From Acidobacteriaceae bacterium (GTDB lineage Bacteria > Acidobacteriota > Terriglobia > Terriglobales > Acidobacteriaceae): 33,855 nucleotides of DNA. The DNA is taken from assembly GCA_027307045.1 (NCBI GenBank), contig DAHUXR010000046.1, forward strand, positions 1 through 33,855, read 5' to 3'. A program made the translations under genes and the position numbers. The first letter of the stretch is position 1; every line of letters begins with the position of its first letter. The notes under the pieces are model-generated. The model was not told the origin of the DNA. It saw nothing but the letters and a program-made list of their open reading frames with translations, and searched no databases. Of this stretch, positions 15,663 to 24,356 are shown piece after piece.

Positions 15663-18600
15663 GGTGGTGGCAACATCAGGTCAGCGTGAATCAGAATGCG
15701 AAAAGGCAGACGCAAAAGAATGTAGGCCGTCTGGGCGCTGTTTACACCCCAATCGTTGTTGGGATCGTCCGGGCTGTAGTCCGGCAGCGCAGGATTTCCG
15801 CCGCCGTGTGGAATGGTAACTCTCACCGGCTTTAACTTCGAGGAAAGGAAGTCCGGCAGTTTTACATTCTGCAAGACAAGTGAAAACACTTGAGAAGAAA
15901 GCCGCCAGGGGCTGTTGGCGATGGTCAGTCCACGCGTGGTGTTGCCGAGATTGGGCAGCTTGAAAATTCCGCCGCCTGCACTCGCGGCCCTGCGCGCGCC
16001 GCCGTCAACAACTTCAAAATTAGTCCATGCAAGCTCAGCCCAATGGGCGATGGGCGTGGTATCTTCATTCGGCTCAAGCCCAAATCGCGGCTCGGAAGGC
16101 TGTTGCTGAAAGACAAAGAAAAATCCTTCTGGAGATTGTGGAGTGCCGCCGCGTGCATCATCGAGGCTCAGATTGAATCCCAGAAACGTGATGTCAGTGG
16201 GCAGCGTGCCACGGAAAATCGGATAACGCTCGTCCGTCTCATCCAGCACGCGCGTGCCATCCACGGCGCGTTTGGCTTTGCCCGCGTAGACAATCGCGTT
16301 GGGATAGCGTTTAAACAGTTCGCCACGCACCAGGAGCACTACGTTGTTCTGAACAATGTCCGTGCGGTTGGGATGCTGGCCCAGCGGAACCGGCTTGGGC
16401 CATGTGTGAATCAAGGGAATATCTTTCAGCAGCTCGCGCAACTTCGCGGGATCGCTGGGATCGCCCTTTTGGGGGACGTAAGCCTTTACATCCCAGAACT
16501 GGCGGAAGTAACTGCCGCGCTGATCGGTGGGGTAATCATTCCACAAAAGCTGGCGCGCCATTTCATGATTCAGACCCACCATGTACCCTTCAATGAACGC
16601 ATGGTTCGCGAGCAGAATTCCCAGCGTGTCCGGGGGCACAAGTTCCACGCCGGGCAACACGTAATCGGCGGAGAGATCGCGCAGTGGTGCATACATCGGT
16701 TGAGGAAATTCCGGCGCTGCCATGATCTGTTCCAACGGATCGGCGGCAAGCCAGGAAAAGCTAGCTGAAAACGAGATGAGTGACTGCACGCGCTTTGGCA
16801 CGGTAACCACCGGATCAAGGCGCGCCAGCAGAGTGGTCTTGATAGCTACGAGATCAAGCGCCGGCGCGAGCGGCGGATCCACAGGGAATGCCTGAAAATA
16901 CGTAAACAGGTCAGTTGTGGCGCTGCGGAAAGCTACGGCCTGCGCGGAGTCGGCTCCTGTGCCGCCGACGGGAGGCGCTGTTCCTGGCGTGGTAACTACG
17001 AAGGTTGGGTTTGGAGGCGCTTGCGCAACGGCCGCCGGCGTCATGCCTATGATGGTTAAATCATCTGCAGCCTGCGCTTGCTGCAAAAGCTTCTTGATCG
17101 CGGGCCAGATGGCGGCTGCGGCTGCCGCCGTCACCACAAGAACAATCAATGCCGCCACTGGTCCTGCGAAAACTCCGACCACCACCACCACCAGCAGAAC
17201 CAGAAGCAACAAGGCGAGCAGAATCCATTTCCAATACTTCGCGAGCACCTTGATCCAGGGCGCGACGAAGTTATTGGAAACGGCGTCAATTGAAACCATG
17301 CCGCCTGGCGGCTTGGGATCGGGAATGATGGTGATGTCGCCGGAGTTCACTCGCGAGAGCAATGCCGGCCTTGAGTTGGGCGATGGACCAAGCCTTCTGC
17401 GCGGGCGCGTTACGCGACGGAACGTGCCGGAGAGCAGACGTTCCGGCACGCGACTTTTTCTTACGGAGGCCAGAATCGTTGTCGGACTGGCCAGAAGGCG
17501 CGCGTGTAGCGGCGCGGTTACCGTCATCAAAGTTTCCGGCAGGGCCGGCCGCAATTCATGAACATGCAGTTGCTGCAAGGCGGCGCGCGCGAGTTGCGCC
17601 TGGCGCAACAACTCATTGGCTTTGCGTATACCATCCACCTGCTGCCATGCGGAGGCCATCAACTGCGTGCGCTCATCCTGAACTACCTGCGTGCCCATGC
17701 CGGCAGCACTGCGGTTGCGCGGATCGAGATTCAGGTCGTTCACCCATCCCGGCGCGGTGCGGTCCACGCTTTGAACAGCTGCGTGCCAGCGCCCGTAAAT
17801 GGGAGGCGCAATCACAGGATCGTCGGGATTTGGGTTCGAGGGATCGTCCGTGGACGCGCTAGGGTGATTGATGAACGTTTGAACATCCGTTTGGAAATTC
17901 GTTTTGTCCGGATCATTCCATGGCGTAGGCTGGGTCAGGACGCTGTGCAGCGCGCCTTCAAGACCAAGCGGCGGTCCGGCAGAACGAATATGCGGCGCAG
18001 GCGTTGTCACGTCCATGGGACGTTCACCGACTTCAGCCGGCAGAACGCGCGGCGTCAGTCGCCGGACAAGAGATTCAAAATCGCCCTCATCGCTGGTATT
18101 GAATTCGAACTGATAATAGAAGGGCAGCGACAACGGAGCATGTGTAGCGTTGGTCCAGGCGGCGTCCGTGTTGGCGACGCCCGAAACGTCCTGGCCTAAA
18201 CCTGCCTGCACGCCTATGTCGAATGCCGGGACAAGAAATACTGTGTAATGAGTTTCTGGATCGAGCCTCCGCGGACACAGCAGACGAGAGATAACATTTC
18301 CCGGAGCGCTGCTCATCGCGTCCGTTAATGGCGTGTCACCGCTCACCTGTACGTGCGCCCAGTTGGACGAATCGGAAAGGTCCGGCAGCGCACTCATGGT
18401 CTGGACTTGCACCACGGGAAGAGGATTCGGCGCTACAGAAGGAAGCTTGAATTCATCCGGCTTTAATGCAATCAACGCCAGCCACGGCCGCAGGCTGTCT
18501 CCCTTGGGCGCCGCGGGCGTGAATAGCCAGGGTAGGTCAGGCGTATCAAATTCAATGCCGCAAAGATAATTTGGCTCGTAGTTGACGGTAAAGTTGCGCG

Positions 18601-18847
18601 GCTCAGTGCGGATGATATGCCGTGGATCAATGCCGATGACATCCCCTGGCCCGAACATCTGCACCTGCATGGGCGTGGGCTGCACGGTGGTGGTCGTGCC
18701 GCCTTTCTGGACATCAAGAGAGAGTTGCACACTCAGGCTGGCTCGCCCAGGCAGAGTGCCGTTGTTGTCCGGGTTGCTGACGCTGGCTCCGACACCGCGA
18801 CGCGCCCAGCTCAGGAAGTGATAGCGGCCAAGAGGCGGATCACTCAT
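15659..18847 (-). CDS. 1062-residue conserved hypothetical protein with central membrane hairpin
   Basis: ATG 18847 overlaps the upstream stop by four bases and has GAGGTG just before it. The N-terminal half includes HFLSWARRGVGASV, PRNFTVNYEPNYLCGIEFD and LLCPRRLDPETHYTVFLVPA. Around residues 540-590 two very hydrophobic segments lie side by side: one rich in Leu/Val with a run of five Val, the other Ala/Val-rich. They are flanked by Lys/Trp and Lys/Gln, so they probably form a hairpin in the membrane. The C-terminal half is soluble and ends LMLPPP. There is no signal peptide. A protein that is soluble on both sides of one central hairpin recalls membrane-inserting toxins or tethering proteins, but no homology to either was recognised. 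Confidence 0.85.
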   Translation of the reverse strand: MSDPPLGRYHFLSWARRGVGASVSNPDNNGTLPGRASLSVQLSLDVQKGGTTTTVQPTPMQVQMFGPGDVIGIDPRHIIRTEPRNFTVNYEPNYLCGIEFDTPDLPWLFTPAAPKGDSLRPWLALIALKPDEFKLPSVAPNPLPVVQVQTMSALPDLSDSSNWAHVQVSGDTPLTDAMSSAPGNVISRLLCPRRLDPETHYTVFLVPAFDIGVQAGLGQDVSGVANTDAAWTNATHAPLSLPFYYQFEFNTSDEGDFESLVRRLTPRVLPAEVGERPMDVTTPAPHIRSAGPPLGLEGALHSVLTQPTPWNDPDKTNFQTDVQTFINHPSASTDDPSNPNPDDPVIAPPIYGRWHAAVQSVDRTAPGWVNDLNLDPRNRSAAGMGTQVVQDERTQLMASAWQQVDGIRKANELLRQAQLARAALQQLHVHELRPALPETLMTVTAPLHARLLASPTTILASVRKSRVPERLLSGTFRRVTRPRRRLGPSPNSRPALLSRVNSGDITIIPDPKPPGGMVSIDAVSNNFVAPWIKVLAKYWKWILLALLLLVLLVVVVVGVFAGPVAALIVLVVTAAAAAAIWPAIKKLLQQAQAADDLTIIGMTPAAVAQAPPNPTFVVTTPGTAPPVGGTGADSAQAVAFRSATTDLFTYFQAFPVDPPLAPALDLVAIKTTLLARLDPVVTVPKRVQSLISFSASFSWLAADPLEQIMAAPEFPQPMYAPLRDLSADYVLPGVELVPPDTLGILLANHAFIEGYMVGLNHEMARQLLWNDYPTDQRGSYFRQFWDVKAYVPQKGDPSDPAKLRELLKDIPLIHTWPKPVPLGQHPNRTDIVQNNVVLLVRGELFKRYPNAIVYAGKAKRAVDGTRVLDETDERYPIFRGTLPTDITFLGFNLSLDDARGGTPQSPEGFFFVFQQQPSEPRFGLEPNEDTTPIAHWAELAWTNFEVVDGGARRAASAGGGIFKLPNLGNTTRGLTIANSPWRLSSQVFSLVLQNVKLPDFLSSKLKPVRVTIPHGGGNPALPDYSPDDPNNDWGVNSAQTAYILLRLPFRILIHADLMLPPP

Positions 18848-21800
18848 GCTGTCACCTCATGCACGGGAAGAATCTGCAAGTTGCTGCTCTCTTCAGGATG
18901 CAGAGCAAGATAAGTATCCAGCGCCGCGCGCGCGTGGTAGTAAGTGCCGCCTGAAGGAGAGACAATATCGCTACGCACGGAGAGATCTTCCACGTGCGCC
19001 ACAACGTAAGCGGCGTCCTGGGTTGAGATCTTTGCCCCAGCCGCCCCGGTTTTGTATTTGAAGAGGCCGGTATTCTTTAGCGGAGATTCAAAACCTGCGC
19101 CCTGGGCGCTGAGCGCCAGATGGATATCCGCTGCCATGGCGTAACGGCGTGCGAAGCGCGAGAAGCCGGTGGGCTCGTCAATGTATCGCTCTTCATAGAA
19201 AACGGTGCGCGGTGAATCCGCTCCAGAAGTGATTTCCGTGGACCCGATCTTAATCCCGGCATCGTATCGTTCGAAGCTGGGATGGCTAACCTTATCGGCA
19301 TCGCTCAGTGTGAGGAACTGGCCCGGAGCAAAGTAGTCCTGGAAATTCTGTTTGTTCTCTTCATGGCCGTCGATCTGCACGTCGGCGATGGCGAAGTAGT
19401 TTCCGTCAGAGGGGGTTGCATTGCCATAGCGGGTGATGGGCAAATCAAGAGGAACCACGTTTTCGCGGACACTCAAAGTGCCGATGGGATGAACGCGTAG
19501 AGTCTTGTCGTCCGGTTTGGGTGTGGAAAGCGTGACTGCCTGCGTAGTCCCGTCTGGAAGCGCGGTGCTCCAATTGCGTGGGTCTTGAAACGCCGGCAGC
19601 AAGTCTGGAAGGACGGGCTTTGAAGGGAGAATCGCCGGCGTGCTGTCTCCCCAACTGATATCCAGAGAGGCGCTGACGCTGAAAAAGAGAATATGGATGC
19701 TGGCATCGCCGTGCAGGTGCCATGGACGCGGACCGGAGAAAGTGCCATCAACGCTCAGGCCGCACAGGCTAACGCCTTCGAAGGAGACATCGAATCCCGC
19801 AGAGAAATCAAACTCGAAAGAAAATGGCGAAAAGATAATGAGGACGTCAAAGCCCAACCACCCGTGAATGGTGAAGCCGGCGGCGGAAGCGTATGCCTCA
19901 ACATTGGAGCCAAACTGCAAAGAGTTTGAGGTGATGGCGAAATAACTGTTCGCGCTGATGCGGGGATTGTCGCCATCGCCAATGCTGACGGTGAGCCTGT
20001 GCATGTTGGGGACATCAAGCCCAGCGGTGCTGAAGTGCGGATTAAATCCACCCAGAGAAAATAAGAAATTCGGATTGTCGCCCCAGGAGAGCCGCAATGC
20101 CAGATCGCCTGCCAGTGAGAAGATCAGGACACGGGAATCGTAAAGCGAGCCATCAATAGACAGCGTCTTGGCGCCAAAATCAAGGATGCCGAGCACATCA
20201 ATGTGCAGCTCAATCAATGCGGTTTCAGTAGTGGGCAAGCCGGCATCAATCAGTCCCAGCAACACAAGCCGAACTGGATCAGGTACTTCCAGAATCACTC
20301 CCACTGCCAGCGTGATGAGGGTAGGAGTGCCCCAGCCAATTTCCAACATGGGGCCAAACAGATAACGGCCTTCCGCCGGCGGGAAGAAATTTTCTATGTT
20401 GCTGATGATCTGCGGCGCGTTAGCGATTGGATCGGGCGGAAACAGGACAGAGTTGAGCGTGTGCGCGCGGAAGCCCGCGTGCAGCGCGTCAGTATTCATT
20501 GTGCGATTTACGCCGCCCAGCCCGCCAACTCCGTTCAGCGTGAATCCAAATCCAAGCTGGATGGGAGGAAAATCAAAGGTGATGATCAGCAGGAAAGAAA
20601 AGCCGTGTGAACCGTCGGGCAGGATGGTATCCAGCACGCCGATGATCTTTACCTGAACAATCTCCGCCAGGGAAAGATCAAAAACTCCGGCGTATTGACC
20701 TTTGTCCGGATTAAAAGAAATGTAACCGCCGCCCGCCACTACGCCGGCATCAATGGCAAGGCCGAGTCCGTTGGGCGGCTTGAAGTCAATAGCAAGATTG
20801 GCCGGGCCAAGATTTCCGCCGTGGTCCGGAAACGTAATCAGCCCTTTGACGCCTACGCGATCCACCGAAGCTTGAATCGGTCCCAGCGTGAGTCCAAGGG
20901 CGGCCGAAATTTCAATGGGCAGTCCGCTGCTGCTTGCGCCCGCGACCAGATACAGCGTCGGCAGTGTGATCGGCCCCAATGTCAGATGAAGTGGAAGGTC
21001 GATTTCCAGTTGTGCTCCGCCGGTGATGTGAATGCCCGTATCGGGCGCCCAGCTGATGCCCAGATCGAATCCTGCTTCAACATGAACGCCGGAAAGAACT
21101 GTGGCCAGAAAGCCATCGGCATTCGACATGTCGATGACCACTTTCCCGCCCTTGATCGCGATTTGCACCGTGGGTTCGGCAGTGGCGGTGCCTGAGCCGG
21201 AATCCCAGGTGATCTTGACGCCCGTGCCAAAGGTAAAGGAATCCGTTTGCAGGCGGCTGCCACCGGTCTGCCCGATGATGATGATGGGATGAGAAGAATC
21301 CGCGCCCTGGGCGATAATATCTGCTTGCAGCAGCCCACTTACCGTCCCTGATGGGGGCCGCAGAGTGACATTTGCCGGCGGCGTAATAGTGGCTTGCAAG
21401 CCAGAAGCGAGTGCTGCTTTTGCCTGTACATGGATAGACCATGTATCGCTCAGAGGTAGAGTTAGATCCAGGCCCGATGGCAGCGTTGTTCCGAAAGTGG
21501 CAGACAGCCCAGGCGGATTTGTCGACGAGGCGACTCCCAACGTCAGCAGGAACACGCTCAGCGAGTTTCCAGTTGCCGAAACTTGCGAGGATACCCCCAG
21601 AAGTGCCAAAGACGTACTCAACCTGCTGATGAGCGCCTTGCCATCGAAACCAGGATTTCCCCATCCATACAGATTTTTCAGCAGCTTGTCAGGCGAGGTA
21701 AGAAGATCTCCCAAATTGCTTAATTGCAGTTGACGCACGATGTAGCCAGGATGTGTGGCATCTCCATCAACGCCGGCATTAGGGAGATAATCTAAAATGC

Positions 21801-22275
21801 CGAGAAGATTCCCGATGCTTACGGCCCCAGGCGCCACCGCTTCCAGGTAGGAGATCAACAGATAACCCAGCAGCCGCCCCGGCAATGCATCGGCAAAGCC
21901 GCTTACGTCGGAGGCGTTCATTCCAGGCAGAGCGCCTGCCAGATTTTTCAATTCGTTTCCAATTTGCCCGAGTGCCACCGTGACCGCAGCAATCTCTTCA
22001 ATGAGCTGCGCACCTGAAGTCAAGATCTGCCCTTCATTGTCCGCATCAATCGCATTTGTAAGCTGTGTGATTGTGGCGGGAAGTGCCCCGGCTGCTGTGG
22101 CGCCAGAATTTAAAGCATTGACAAAAGCAGGCTGCAGAAGCTGCGCTGGGAACTCCAGCCCTAACTCCGCCAAAAGATCAATGGCATGGTCAGAGGCAAG
22201 CCTATCCTTAAGCGGCTGGAGCGCCAGTCCGATATGTCGGGCGATGGTTTCGAGAGTGCCAGATTGTCCCGGCAT
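18844..22275 (-). CDS. DUF6603-type giant beta-rich protein
   Basis: This is a 1143-residue protein; ATG 22275 has GAGG five bases upstream. The first ~230 residues are helical and lack a signal peptide. From about 260 to 920 the chain is a long series of amphipathic beta strands with alternating hydrophobic residues and Gly turns, including FGFTLNGVGGLGGVNRTM and LFPPDPIANAP, which I associate with the DUF6603 family. The C-terminal ~200 residues form a different, more polar domain. DUF6603 has no known role that I can cite. The regular strand pattern would suit a long groove or beta-solenoid, as in lipid-transfer or surface proteins, but this is a structural guess. It lies 63 bases after the serine protease gene and overlaps the next gene by four bases. 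Confidence 0.85.
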   Translation of the reverse strand: MPGQSGTLETIARHIGLALQPLKDRLASDHAIDLLAELGLEFPAQLLQPAFVNALNSGATAAGALPATITQLTNAIDADNEGQILTSGAQLIEEIAAVTVALGQIGNELKNLAGALPGMNASDVSGFADALPGRLLGYLLISYLEAVAPGAVSIGNLLGILDYLPNAGVDGDATHPGYIVRQLQLSNLGDLLTSPDKLLKNLYGWGNPGFDGKALISRLSTSLALLGVSSQVSATGNSLSVFLLTLGVASSTNPPGLSATFGTTLPSGLDLTLPLSDTWSIHVQAKAALASGLQATITPPANVTLRPPSGTVSGLLQADIIAQGADSSHPIIIIGQTGGSRLQTDSFTFGTGVKITWDSGSGTATAEPTVQIAIKGGKVVIDMSNADGFLATVLSGVHVEAGFDLGISWAPDTGIHITGGAQLEIDLPLHLTLGPITLPTLYLVAGASSSGLPIEISAALGLTLGPIQASVDRVGVKGLITFPDHGGNLGPANLAIDFKPPNGLGLAIDAGVVAGGGYISFNPDKGQYAGVFDLSLAEIVQVKIIGVLDTILPDGSHGFSFLLIITFDFPPIQLGFGFTLNGVGGLGGVNRTMNTDALHAGFRAHTLNSVLFPPDPIANAPQIISNIENFFPPAEGRYLFGPMLEIGWGTPTLITLAVGVILEVPDPVRLVLLGLIDAGLPTTETALIELHIDVLGILDFGAKTLSIDGSLYDSRVLIFSLAGDLALRLSWGDNPNFLFSLGGFNPHFSTAGLDVPNMHRLTVSIGDGDNPRISANSYFAITSNSLQFGSNVEAYASAAGFTIHGWLGFDVLIIFSPFSFEFDFSAGFDVSFEGVSLCGLSVDGTFSGPRPWHLHGDASIHILFFSVSASLDISWGDSTPAILPSKPVLPDLLPAFQDPRNWSTALPDGTTQAVTLSTPKPDDKTLRVHPIGTLSVRENVVPLDLPITRYGNATPSDGNYFAIADVQIDGHEENKQNFQDYFAPGQFLTLSDADKVSHPSFERYDAGIKIGSTEITSGADSPRTVFYEERYIDEPTGFSRFARRYAMAADIHLALSAQGAGFESPLKNTGLFKYKTGAAGAKISTQDAAYVVAHVEDLSVRSDIVSPSGGTYYHARAALDTYLALHPEESSNLQILPVHEVTA

Positions 22276-22338
22276 AGTTACCTCAACGTACTCCGCAAGC
22301 GATTCATTACACCTTGTCCAAAGAAGTGCTGGCCTTGT

Positions 22339-23889
22339 CTATAGAGCACTGGTGCTCGCCTCGCACTGGGCAGTCTCCGCACACAGCGTTTCTTTGATTT
22401 GCAGGTATGTCATCCCGGCAAAGCGGGCCAGCCGCGGGCCGAATTTCCCAAGGTCAGCAGCTAGCTTGCTGCTTCCATATCGCTGCAATATTGCGCTGAA
22501 GCGGTCCATACACGCCTGCAGAGGTACGCCATCCACCTTAGCGGGAAGCGCGTGCGACCGGTCTTCCAGCATGCGCAAGCAGCTCTGCAGAACCTTTGGC
22601 CCGCCGCAACGGTGCCAGACAGTTGCAACCCGGCGATGATGATTGACCAAATAATGAATTTCCGGCGCGTGCTTCCGCAGGAGATCCGCATAGATGCGTC
22701 CTTCAGGAATTTCGCGAATCTCTTTTTCCACCTGGACCACAGCAGGCGGAGGTCGGAATACTGCCGCAGCAGGATGCACCGGCGCCGGCGACGGGGAGGG
22801 GGACGGAGAGGGACTAGCATGCGGCGCATGGACAGTAGCTGCCGTGCGCACCTGATTCAGCGCTGTAGCCGTTTCAATGACAATCCCGAGTTGAGTCTGG
22901 ACGTCGCTGATGTGGCAGGCAAGGGCGGATCCAAAGAGGGGACTTGTGCTGTCGGAAGTGACGTCACCGTATAGCAGAGCTACCGCCTGATGATTGTCAT
23001 CAAGGACGAGCGAACCGGAATCGCCAGACTCAACAACAGGATGGCTTCCTGCCGGCGGTGGAGTTGGAGCCCCAGTAAAGGCCTGCGGCAATATCAAAAT
23101 CTGGTTAACGTAGTGCTCACGCTGGATCGAGCCATCGGGCCAGTGCACAGGCCCGCCGGTAAGCTGCGCACTGCCAAGCCAGCCCCGCGTAAGCCCTGTG
23201 GTCCTGCCTCGCTTGTTCACCCAAAATTTGTTGTTTGGCGGTGTCTGCATAGCCAGGTTTAGCAGGTCATCCTGTGTAATAGGAGTGGAGCGCACACTTG
23301 AGATCAGTCCAAAGTCCTGGATCTCCGCCAGGTACTGGACACCGTCATTCACCACTGCGATGGCAGCATCAATTTGTTCATTGACAATGCCGCGGAGATT
23401 GGTGCCGATCACATCCGACAAAGTCGGTTGGCCCACGTCGCTTCCAGCCGTGCATCCCCAGCAGCTTGGACCTTTCGCTGTTCCGGAAAACAACACATGA
23501 TGGTTTGAGAGCGCCACAACCTGAATTGGATCACCCGTAGTTTTGGCCAGACAAGCCATGGTCCCGGAGCCAAGCCCGCCACCGGCCCTGACTTGGCTGC
23601 CGCCCTTCAGCGGTCGATAGGTGGAAGTGTCCGGCAATGTGCTCGCAACAAACCCTGGGATTTCCAGGATGTCCGTCTTAATGCCTTCTATTTCGGCTGG
23701 GACGATGTACTCCGGCGGGATTTGTGCGAGTGGCTTTTTCTTGGGAAGCAACACTTGAATCGCTATCTCGCCCGTAAGCTTGCCATTGGTAATCTTGGGC
23801 CCAATGCCAACAGCATGAACGCCAGGAATCTTTCTCAACTCGCGTTCAACCGCTTCCTTGACGCTCAAAATGCGTTGTGATTCTGTCAT
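22339..23889 (-). CDS. Trypsin-like (NAL1-like) serine protease with linker and helical tail
   Basis: This is a 516-residue protein starting at ATG 23889. The chymotrypsin-fold triad is visible: His131 in LSNHHVLF, Asp174 in EQIDAAIAVV and Ser291 in VESGDSGSLV. An N-terminal domain (about 1-80) with GVHAVGIGPK and LPKKKPL precedes it, as in NAL1-like bacterial proteases. After about residue 350 a Pro/Ser/Ala repeat linker leads to a ~130-residue helical tail with several His and Cys, not part of the usual family length. No signal peptide is seen, so it likely acts in the cytosol. It is the first gene of the giant-protein operon, which makes processing of those proteins, or cleavage in response to a signal, the leading idea. 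No cleavage sites can be named. Confidence 0.9.
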   Translation of the reverse strand: MTESQRILSVKEAVERELRKIPGVHAVGIGPKITNGKLTGEIAIQVLLPKKKPLAQIPPEYIVPAEIEGIKTDILEIPGFVASTLPDTSTYRPLKGGSQVRAGGGLGSGTMACLAKTTGDPIQVVALSNHHVLFSGTAKGPSCWGCTAGSDVGQPTLSDVIGTNLRGIVNEQIDAAIAVVNDGVQYLAEIQDFGLISSVRSTPITQDDLLNLAMQTPPNNKFWVNKRGRTTGLTRGWLGSAQLTGGPVHWPDGSIQREHYVNQILILPQAFTGAPTPPPAGSHPVVESGDSGSLVLDDNHQAVALLYGDVTSDSTSPLFGSALACHISDVQTQLGIVIETATALNQVRTAATVHAPHASPSPSPSPSPAPVHPAAAVFRPPPAVVQVEKEIREIPEGRIYADLLRKHAPEIHYLVNHHRRVATVWHRCGGPKVLQSCLRMLEDRSHALPAKVDGVPLQACMDRFSAILQRYGSSKLAADLGKFGPRLARFAGMTYLQIKETLCAETAQCEASTSAL

Positions 23890-24356
23890 CTCAGGTACCT
23901 GCCAACGGAATCTCAGTAAGGTTGCCAGTGCGACCACTAGTTTTTATTGCGCCCGGATCGGCTGCACAAGATTTCGCCGCCGCAAGGGCGGGCAGGGCAA
24001 GCCGGTCGACCCCGTACGCAAACGCGCTTGCATCCTTGCTCAAGCAAGCGCCGGGGTGGTGTGGAGTGTCGGGCACAACAATACTCCGAATTGTCCCAAT
24101 GTCAATCTTTGTGTGGTAGTGATCGGCGGGGGTGAAACGTTGCAAATGAAATCTAATATCGGGTGGCTAGCCTGCAGCCCTTACTCTGTGGAAAATTATC
24201 GAGATCACGGTAGACCATAATTTTGGCGATACACCCGTTCAGGCCTTGGGTTATCACACGCTTCGGCGAGCCATTTTCACCCTAGGCACCATCAATCCAG
24301 ACCACCTCCTGCTTTTCTTGGAGCATCATTGGTTGTAGTTCCCAAAGAGGTGCTTC
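23890..24356. other. Divergent intergenic region between the protease operon and the SBBP gene
   Basis: This 467-base stretch separates two divergent genes and should hold both promoters. A minus-strand promoter candidate is listed separately. For the plus-strand gene I saw only its ribosome-binding site (GAGG, six bases before the ATG) and no clear -35/-10 pair. No credible coding frame. Confidence 0.6.
24078..24105 (-). promoter_or_regulatory. Sigma-70-like promoter candidate for the giant-protein operon
   Basis: On the minus strand TTGACA (24105-24100) is followed after 16 bases by TATTGT (24083-24078), which keeps four of six consensus bases. Transcription would start near 24071, giving a leader of about 180 bases before the protease ATG. 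The -35 match is perfect and the spacing acceptable, but the match is unsupported by other data. Confidence 0.4.

Noticed and set aside
22780..22812. Purine-rich repeat as a DNA regulatory element
   Set aside because: It is in frame and encodes the Pro/Ser linker of the protease, which explains the repeat.
9093..23889. Extracellular contractile injection system or prophage
   Set aside because: No sheath, tube, baseplate, spike or AAA+ ATPase gene was recognised in the window, so the giant-protein operon cannot be assigned to such a system from this sequence.
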